Positions 59,945 through 64,000 of a DNA stretch of 64,000 nucleotides are shown here, one piece after another; position 1 is the stretch's first letter; the number at the start of each line of letters is the position of its first letter. Source of the DNA: Phycisphaerae bacterium (GTDB lineage Bacteria > Planctomycetota > Phycisphaerae > UBA1845); contig JAJDEB010000036.1 of assembly GCA_029260015.1 (NCBI GenBank), positions 124,001 to 188,000 on the forward strand, given 5' to 3'. The notes beneath the pieces were generated by a model that saw only the letters and a list, made by a program, of their open reading frames with translations, was not told the origin of the DNA and did no database searches. A program made the position numbers and the translations under genes.

Positions 59945-60991
59945 ATGCCCGATCAAGCAGACAACAAAATCGAAAAAGTCGTCATCGTCGGATCAGGACC
60001 AGCCGGCTGGACCGCTGCGATCTATGCCGCTCGCGCCAATCTTGAACCGCTCGTCTTTGCCGGGCGGCCCAAACAGGTGCCGAGCCTCGTGCTCCCTGGT
60101 GGCCAATTGATGATGACCACCGAAGTTGAAAACTATCCAGGTTTTCCGGAAGGCGTGACGGGTCCGATGATGATGGCGAAATTCGAGCAGCAAGCCGTCC
60201 GCTTCGGCACGCGGATCCAAACCGACAAAGGCCAAACGCCCGATGTCTCCGATCCGGATGATGGGCATTCGTTTTCATACCACGATTGCACCAAGCTCGA
60301 TCTGTCCAAGAGCCCGTTCACGGTCTGCGGTGAAAACGATTTTTGCGTCAAAGCCCACACCGTCATCATCGCAACCGGGGCGACAGCCAACTGGTTGGGG
60401 CTTGAAAACGAACAGAAACTTGCCCGCAGTGGTGGCGGGGTCAGTGCGTGCGCCGTTTGTGACGGAGCGCTGCCCGTCTTCCGGGATAAGGAACTCGGCG
60501 TGGTTGGTGGTGGCGACTCGGCGGTCGAAGAAGCCAGTTATCTCGCGAAGTTCGCGTCGAAGGTTTACATGATCCATCGCCGCGACGAATTGCGGGCCAG
60601 CAAGATCATGCAGCAACGGGCGCTCGATAATCCAAAAATCGAAGTCCTTTGGAACAAGCAGGTTGTCGATGTTCTGGGCGATGAGATGATCTCCGGCGTG
60701 CGACTCTCCGACACGCAGTCCAACGAAGAATCCGAATTGGCACTGGGCGGATTGTTCATGGCCATCGGACATACGCCGGCGACCGGTTTCCTCGATGGGC
60801 AACTGGAACTGGATGGAAAAGGCTACATCAAACTGGCCGATAGTTACCGCTCGACGACCAGCGTGGACGGCGTCTTTGCAGCTGGCGATTGTGTCGATTC
60901 GGTTTATCGGCAGGCAGTCACCGCCGCCGGCATGGGGTGCAAATCGGCATTGGATGCTGAGACATGGTTGGCGCACCAGGGCGTTGATTAG
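59945..60991 (+). CDS. trxB: Thioredoxin reductase (NADPH)
   Basis: The 348-residue flavoprotein has the FAD motif Val-Gly-Ser-Gly-Pro-Ala-Gly-Trp-Thr-Ala-Ala near residue 16, the redox pair Cys169-Ala-Val-Cys172 followed by Asp-Gly-Ala, the NADPH motif Val-Gly-Gly-Gly-Asp-Ser-Ala-Val-Glu-Glu, and the C-terminal Ala-Ala-Gly-Asp-Cys-Val-Asp. It reduces thioredoxin with NADPH. The gene is divergent from the lipoprotein gene, about 190 nt away. It is slightly longer than the usual 310-320 residues, with extra residues near 85-115. Confidence 0.96.
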   Translation: MPDQADNKIEKVVIVGSGPAGWTAAIYAARANLEPLVFAGRPKQVPSLVLPGGQLMMTTEVENYPGFPEGVTGPMMMAKFEQQAVRFGTRIQTDKGQTPDVSDPDDGHSFSYHDCTKLDLSKSPFTVCGENDFCVKAHTVIIATGATANWLGLENEQKLARSGGGVSACAVCDGALPVFRDKELGVVGGGDSAVEEASYLAKFASKVYMIHRRDELRASKIMQQRALDNPKIEVLWNKQVVDVLGDEMISGVRLSDTQSNEESELALGGLFMAIGHTPATGFLDGQLELDGKGYIKLADSYRSTTSVDGVFAAGDCVDSVYRQAVTAAGMGCKSALDAETWLAHQGVD

Positions 60992-61123
60992 TAAATCGTT
61001 TGAGCGTCAATTCATTCGTCTTATTCTTCTCGCTGAGCTTGTACGCGATATTCATCTGAGACGATTGAATAAATCGATCAGCCGCCCGACCCAAAAAGTA
61101 GGCAAACCCGGAATTCGTTCTTG

Positions 61124-61465
61124 ATGAAAATCAACCTGGATGGCGTGAAGATGAACGTAGTTTCCACGTCACCGAACGGTGTCGTGGATGCAGAAACGGT
61201 GTTCCACTTCCATCAAGAAGGCGACGCGGTCTGGGCTGAATATGAAGGCGGCCAAATTCAACGCGGATTTCTCGTGGGCATACTAGAGGGAAGCACTCTC
61301 AAATTCAGGTATTGCCAAGGGCAAACCGATGGCGATTTAGACGGTGGCGCTTCCGTCGGCGAAGTTGGGCTCAACAACGGTCGCGTGCGGATCGTCGAAC
61401 GTTTTGACTGGGCTTCTCGTGAAGGTGGAGGCATAAACATTTTTGAAGAACTGGACACCGACTGA
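61124..61465 (+). CDS. Small conserved protein, N-acetylglutamate synthase-annotated family
   Basis: The 113-residue protein has a beta-rich pattern: Gly-Val-Val-Asp-Ala-Glu-Thr-Val-Phe-His-Phe-His-Gln-Glu-Gly, then Val-Trp-Ala-Glu-Tyr-Glu-Gly-Gly-Gln-Ile, and Leu-Lys-Phe-Arg-Tyr. Small proteins of this kind are often labelled N-acetylglutamate synthase in databases, but they lack the acetyltransferase domain and the function is unknown. The ATG at 61124 is one codon after a TTG. It lies 132 nt after trxB on the same strand. Confidence 0.8.
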   Translation: MKINLDGVKMNVVSTSPNGVVDAETVFHFHQEGDAVWAEYEGGQIQRGFLVGILEGSTLKFRYCQGQTDGDLDGGASVGEVGLNNGRVRIVERFDWASREGGGINIFEELDTD

Positions 61466-61865
61466 CTCTCTAAATTCATCAATCTCGTTTCAGTGACGGA
61501 GAATCTAGGCGGCTCCTGCAGTCAATCTTCAACCACCATGCGACGACGTAGAAAATACAAGTGATAGGCCATCAACTTCTTGGTAACGCGTCAAAAACAC
61601 GTTAACCAATCATTTATGATCTTAGTTCTTGATCCCGTGGGGATATCGCCTCTAAAATAGTAATGTTAGCGTACCCGCTCCGATCGACTTGGTTGATTGG
61701 ATAGGTTTCGTGTTTTGGTTATGGGGCCTAAGTTGTGCAATGCACTGACGCCCAAGTGGAGGTGACGTTTTCCCAACCAGCCGCAATGATAGTTCAAGAT
61801 CGCCTGATAGCCGCACTGCCTATGACCGCCATGGGAAAGACAGTTTTGGTGGCGGCAGTGTTGCG
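61466..61865. other. Intergenic region upstream of the HNH gene
   Basis: No protein-like frame is present in these 400 nt. A weak promoter-like pair on the plus strand, TTGATC (61629-61634) and TAAAAT (61653-61658) with an 18-nt spacer, may serve the HNH gene. Confidence 0.45.
61629..61658 (+). promoter_or_regulatory. Possible promoter of the HNH endonuclease gene
   Basis: TTGATC and TAAAAT are 18 nt apart, about 208 nt before the assumed GTG start. The match is moderate and the distance long. Confidence 0.3.
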
Positions 61866-62510
61866 GTGGCTCCACACTCTGGCCTGAATTCCAGCGTGCT
61901 GATGCTTAACGCACACTACATGGCCCTTCGCATCATTTCGGCGAAGCGGGCTTTCTCACTGCTATTCAAACAGAATCACCGAAACGAGCAGGTCGCCGAA
62001 ATCGTCCACGTCGAAAAGGGTCAGTACGTTTCGTACGACTTCGATGACTGGGCAGAGTTGAGCCGGTTCCGCAAGGAATTTGAGCCGGCAGAGCACGACT
62101 GGATTCGCACGGTGCGATTTGATATCGCTGTCCCGCGCATCATTCGCGTGCTGACCTATAACCGCGTACCGCGCCAATCGGTCAAGTTCAACCGGCGCAA
62201 CATCTACGCCCGCGATCGCAACCGTTGCCAATACTGCGGCAAGAAGTTCAACACCTCTGAACTTAGCCTGGACCACGTCGTGCCCAGGTCGCAAGACGGC
62301 GAAGCTTCTTGGACAAACATCGTCTGCTGCTGCCTCAAGTGCAATGTAAAGAAAGGCGGCAGAACGCCAGCGCAGGCCAACATGAAACTGACCACCGTCC
62401 CGGTCAAGCCCAAGCAAAGCCCGGTGGTCAACATCAAGCTATCCGAAGCAAAGTACAGCTCCTGGAAGCACTTCCTCGACCACGCTTATTGGAACGTGGA
62501 ATTGACCTAG
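61866..62510 (+). CDS. HNH endonuclease family protein
   Basis: The 214-residue protein has a C-terminal HNH fold at about 115-165: Cys-Gln-Tyr-Cys, then Leu-Asp-His-Val-Val-Pro-Arg-Ser, and Asn-Ile-Val-Cys-Cys-Cys-Leu-Lys-Cys-Asn with Lys-Lys-Gly. This matches a widespread family with an N-terminal part of the type Ser-Ser-Val-Leu-x-Leu-Asn and Ala-x-Arg-Ile-Ile-Ser-Ala-Lys-Arg-Ala-Phe. Such nucleases cut DNA with a metal ion, but the cellular role of this chromosomal family is not known. The GTG at 61866 gives the usual family start. No methylase or mobile element is next to it. Confidence 0.88.
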   Translation: MAPHSGLNSSVLMLNAHYMALRIISAKRAFSLLFKQNHRNEQVAEIVHVEKGQYVSYDFDDWAELSRFRKEFEPAEHDWIRTVRFDIAVPRIIRVLTYNRVPRQSVKFNRRNIYARDRNRCQYCGKKFNTSELSLDHVVPRSQDGEASWTNIVCCCLKCNVKKGGRTPAQANMKLTTVPVKPKQSPVVNIKLSEAKYSSWKHFLDHAYWNVELT

Positions 62511-62533
62511 ACAGTTCAGCACATGAACTCGCT

Positions 62534-64000
62534 CTAAGGGTTCGCGCCAAGCATGGGTTGCCACATCCAGAAGTCCATCAGGTCTACGTCACCATCGGAA
62601 TTAAAGTCGAATGCGGTGATGCATAGTGATTCTGCGCAATTGCTTAGATCGGGATTCGGTGCGAGGCCCGGGCCAGCGAAGCAGTTGGCGTAGGCGGTGT
62701 AGTCATTGATGGTCATCGCTCCATCGGCGTCAAAGTCGCCGAGGGTGACTGTGTCGCATTCATCTGGCAGTAGGTTATTGTTGCAATCGTTTTCGCCGGC
62801 GACGAGGTATGACACGGTGACATCGACGTAGTTGAATCCACCGCATTGGCTGAAGTTGACGGCTGAGCTTCCGATAAAATCGAACTCGGCATCACCCCCA
62901 CCCACCATGGCATTGAACGAACTCGCGGGAATGATCAGCATGCGGTTTTCCGGAGTGCATTGCAGCGCGTCCCCGAACATGTTGTCGATGAAGTTTCCGT
63001 TGAGGAACACACTGATGAACTCGCTCGGTTGGCCATAATCGGCGAAGCTTTCGACTTCAAGTTTCACGTCACTAGACGCTGCCGGCGCTGATGCAATTTC
63101 AAACGATTGCGGAACAACGAACCCAATCGGAATCAACTGACCGGAGTTCGCTGAAAGCGTCGTGACATCGAGTTCGCAGTCGTCAGGTACACCTGAAGCG
63201 TTGCAATCTGTGGATTGGCCAAGACTTAGATCGCACACATCCAGCCATCCGTTACCATTGCAGTCCAGACCTTCGCCGCATTCGTCGGGGACCGCAGTAT
63301 TATTGCAATCGCGGCTGGTTCCTTCTGCAATGTCGCACTCGTCGGGTATGACATTATTGTTGCAATCAGAGCTTTCCTGGGTGAATAAGTCGACCGCATC
63401 ATCGATTCCGTTGCTGTTGCAATCTGAACCGGTGATGCATTCATCGGGAATACCGTCTTCGTTCGCGTCGGGGCTGTTGCCGCTGGTCACGTCGCACACA
63501 TCGGGAACGCCATTACCGTTGCAATCGTCTGACGTACCAGATGCGATGTCGTTCGGATCGGCGATCCCGTTGTCGTTGCAGTCGAGGAACAACCGCAAAT
63601 CCATCACAATCGGAAGGTGGTCGGCAGTCACATTGGGTGTCGTGTCGTTTGATTGCACGCCGGCGGCTGCGAGCTGCGAACCGGACATATTAAGCGTGTT
63701 GAACACAAAGTTCGCACCCGGCATCACGGCGCTATCGGTGTAGATGAATCGATCCAGTCGCGACGACGGATTGGTACTTCCGCTCGACCAGGTATCGGCA
63801 TCGAGCGTAAACGGATCGCGCGGCATCAAATCGGTGACGACGGTATCGTCCCAATCGCCCACCACATCGGGGCCAAAGGTGACATTGTCAAAGATGTCGC
63901 CAGTGATCAGCGTGTTCGCAGGACCAGGACCACCCACCAGGTTAAAATCCCCCAGTGCAATCATGGGCGTATCTTGCGAAAGCGTGATAAGACCCCCGGG
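62534..64000 (-). CDS. Secreted endonuclease/exonuclease/phosphatase-fold protein with Asp-Cys-Asn repeats (partial)
   Basis: The frame is open to the right edge, so the N-terminus is missing; 488 residues are visible. The first visible part has Ala-Leu-Gly-Asp-Phe-Asn and later Ala-Asp-His-Leu-Pro-Ile-Val, motifs of the endonuclease/exonuclease/phosphatase fold. Then comes an array of about ten Asp-Cys-Asn-x-Asn-Gly-x-x-Asp-x-Cys repeats, a beta-rich domain, another repeat and a dockerin-like C-terminus with Asp-x-Asp-x-Asp loops (Leu-Gly-Asp-Phe-Asp-Ala-Asp-Gly and Phe-Asn-Ser-Asp-Gly-Asp-Val-Asp). It shares repeats and C-terminal design with the 2163-residue subtilase. Secretion is inferred from the repeats because the signal peptide is outside the window. 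Confidence 0.88.
   Translation of the reverse strand, partial: PGGLITLSQDTPMIALGDFNLVGGPGPANTLITGDIFDNVTFGPDVVGDWDDTVVTDLMPRDPFTLDADTWSSGSTNPSSRLDRFIYTDSAVMPGANFVFNTLNMSGSQLAAAGVQSNDTTPNVTADHLPIVMDLRLFLDCNDNGIADPNDIASGTSDDCNGNGVPDVCDVTSGNSPDANEDGIPDECITGSDCNSNGIDDAVDLFTQESSDCNNNVIPDECDIAEGTSRDCNNTAVPDECGEGLDCNGNGWLDVCDLSLGQSTDCNASGVPDDCELDVTTLSANSGQLIPIGFVVPQSFEIASAPAASSDVKLEVESFADYGQPSEFISVFLNGNFIDNMFGDALQCTPENRMLIIPASSFNAMVGGGDAEFDFIGSSAVNFSQCGGFNYVDVTVSYLVAGENDCNNNLLPDECDTVTLGDFDADGAMTINDYTAYANCFAGPGLAPNPDLSNCAESLCITAFDFNSDGDVDLMDFWMWQPMLGANP

Noticed and set aside
1-64000. tRNA or rRNA genes
   Set aside because: No cloverleaf with a GTTCAAATC-type T arm or rRNA core sequence was recognised in the spacers by eye; a tRNA scan would be needed to exclude them fully.

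Overview
The window looks like chromosomal DNA of a Planctomycetota bacterium, probably close to Phycisphaerae. This is an inference from three traits: secreted proteins with PEP-CTERM sorting tails, very large secreted proteins built from short Asp-Cys-Asn...Asn-Gly...Pro-Asp-Cys-Asp repeats and Gly-Ala-Cys-Cys modules, and a ribosomal protein cluster without infA, rpmD or rpsD. No tRNA, rRNA, CRISPR array, insertion sequence or phage gene was recognised.

Region 1 (1-15152, all minus strand) is an exopolysaccharide locus of the Wzx/Wzy type. In transcription order it holds a small unknown ORF, a heparinase II/III-like protein, an NDP-sugar pyrophosphorylase-like protein, a Wzz/BY-kinase fusion, an initiating sugar phosphotransferase fused to a left-handed beta-helix, a Wza-like export lipoprotein, an alpha/alpha-toroid-like protein, a WecG/TagA glycosyltransferase, a Wzy/WaaL-like polymerase or ligase, a sulfotransferase and a Wzx-like flippase cut by the window edge. 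Together they would build, polymerise, export and perhaps sulfate a surface polysaccharide.

Region 2 (15153-40353) is mixed. It carries an unknown lipoprotein, a 1434-residue secreted multidomain protein followed by a PEP-CTERM protein that shares one of its domains, a STAS protein, a DUF2071/DCC pair, a second PEP-CTERM protein, and a 2163-residue secreted subtilase with calcium-binding-like repeats, beta-helix, propeller-like and dockerin-like regions. After these come a short asparaginase-like protein, a lysine-ketoglutarate-reductase-like enzyme, a MATE exporter, an Arg/Ser-rich secreted TPR protein, a HAD hydrolase and a HIT protein.

Region 3 (40500-57653, minus strand) is the S10-spc-alpha ribosomal cluster, rpsJ to rplQ, with secY, map, rpmJ and rpoA. 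A good sigma70-like promoter precedes rpsJ and a strong terminator follows rplQ. The spacers are long for such a cluster, mostly 55-215 nt. Many hold 14-19 bp tandem repeats that copy the 3' end and stop codon of the gene just upstream. This is the most unusual pattern in the window.

Region 4 (57791-64000) has two exported proteins on the minus strand (one a DUF1570-like HExxH lipoprotein), then thioredoxin reductase, a small conserved protein and an HNH endonuclease on the plus strand. It ends with the 3' part of a secreted endonuclease/exonuclease/phosphatase-fold protein carrying the same Asp-Cys-Asn repeats as the subtilase.
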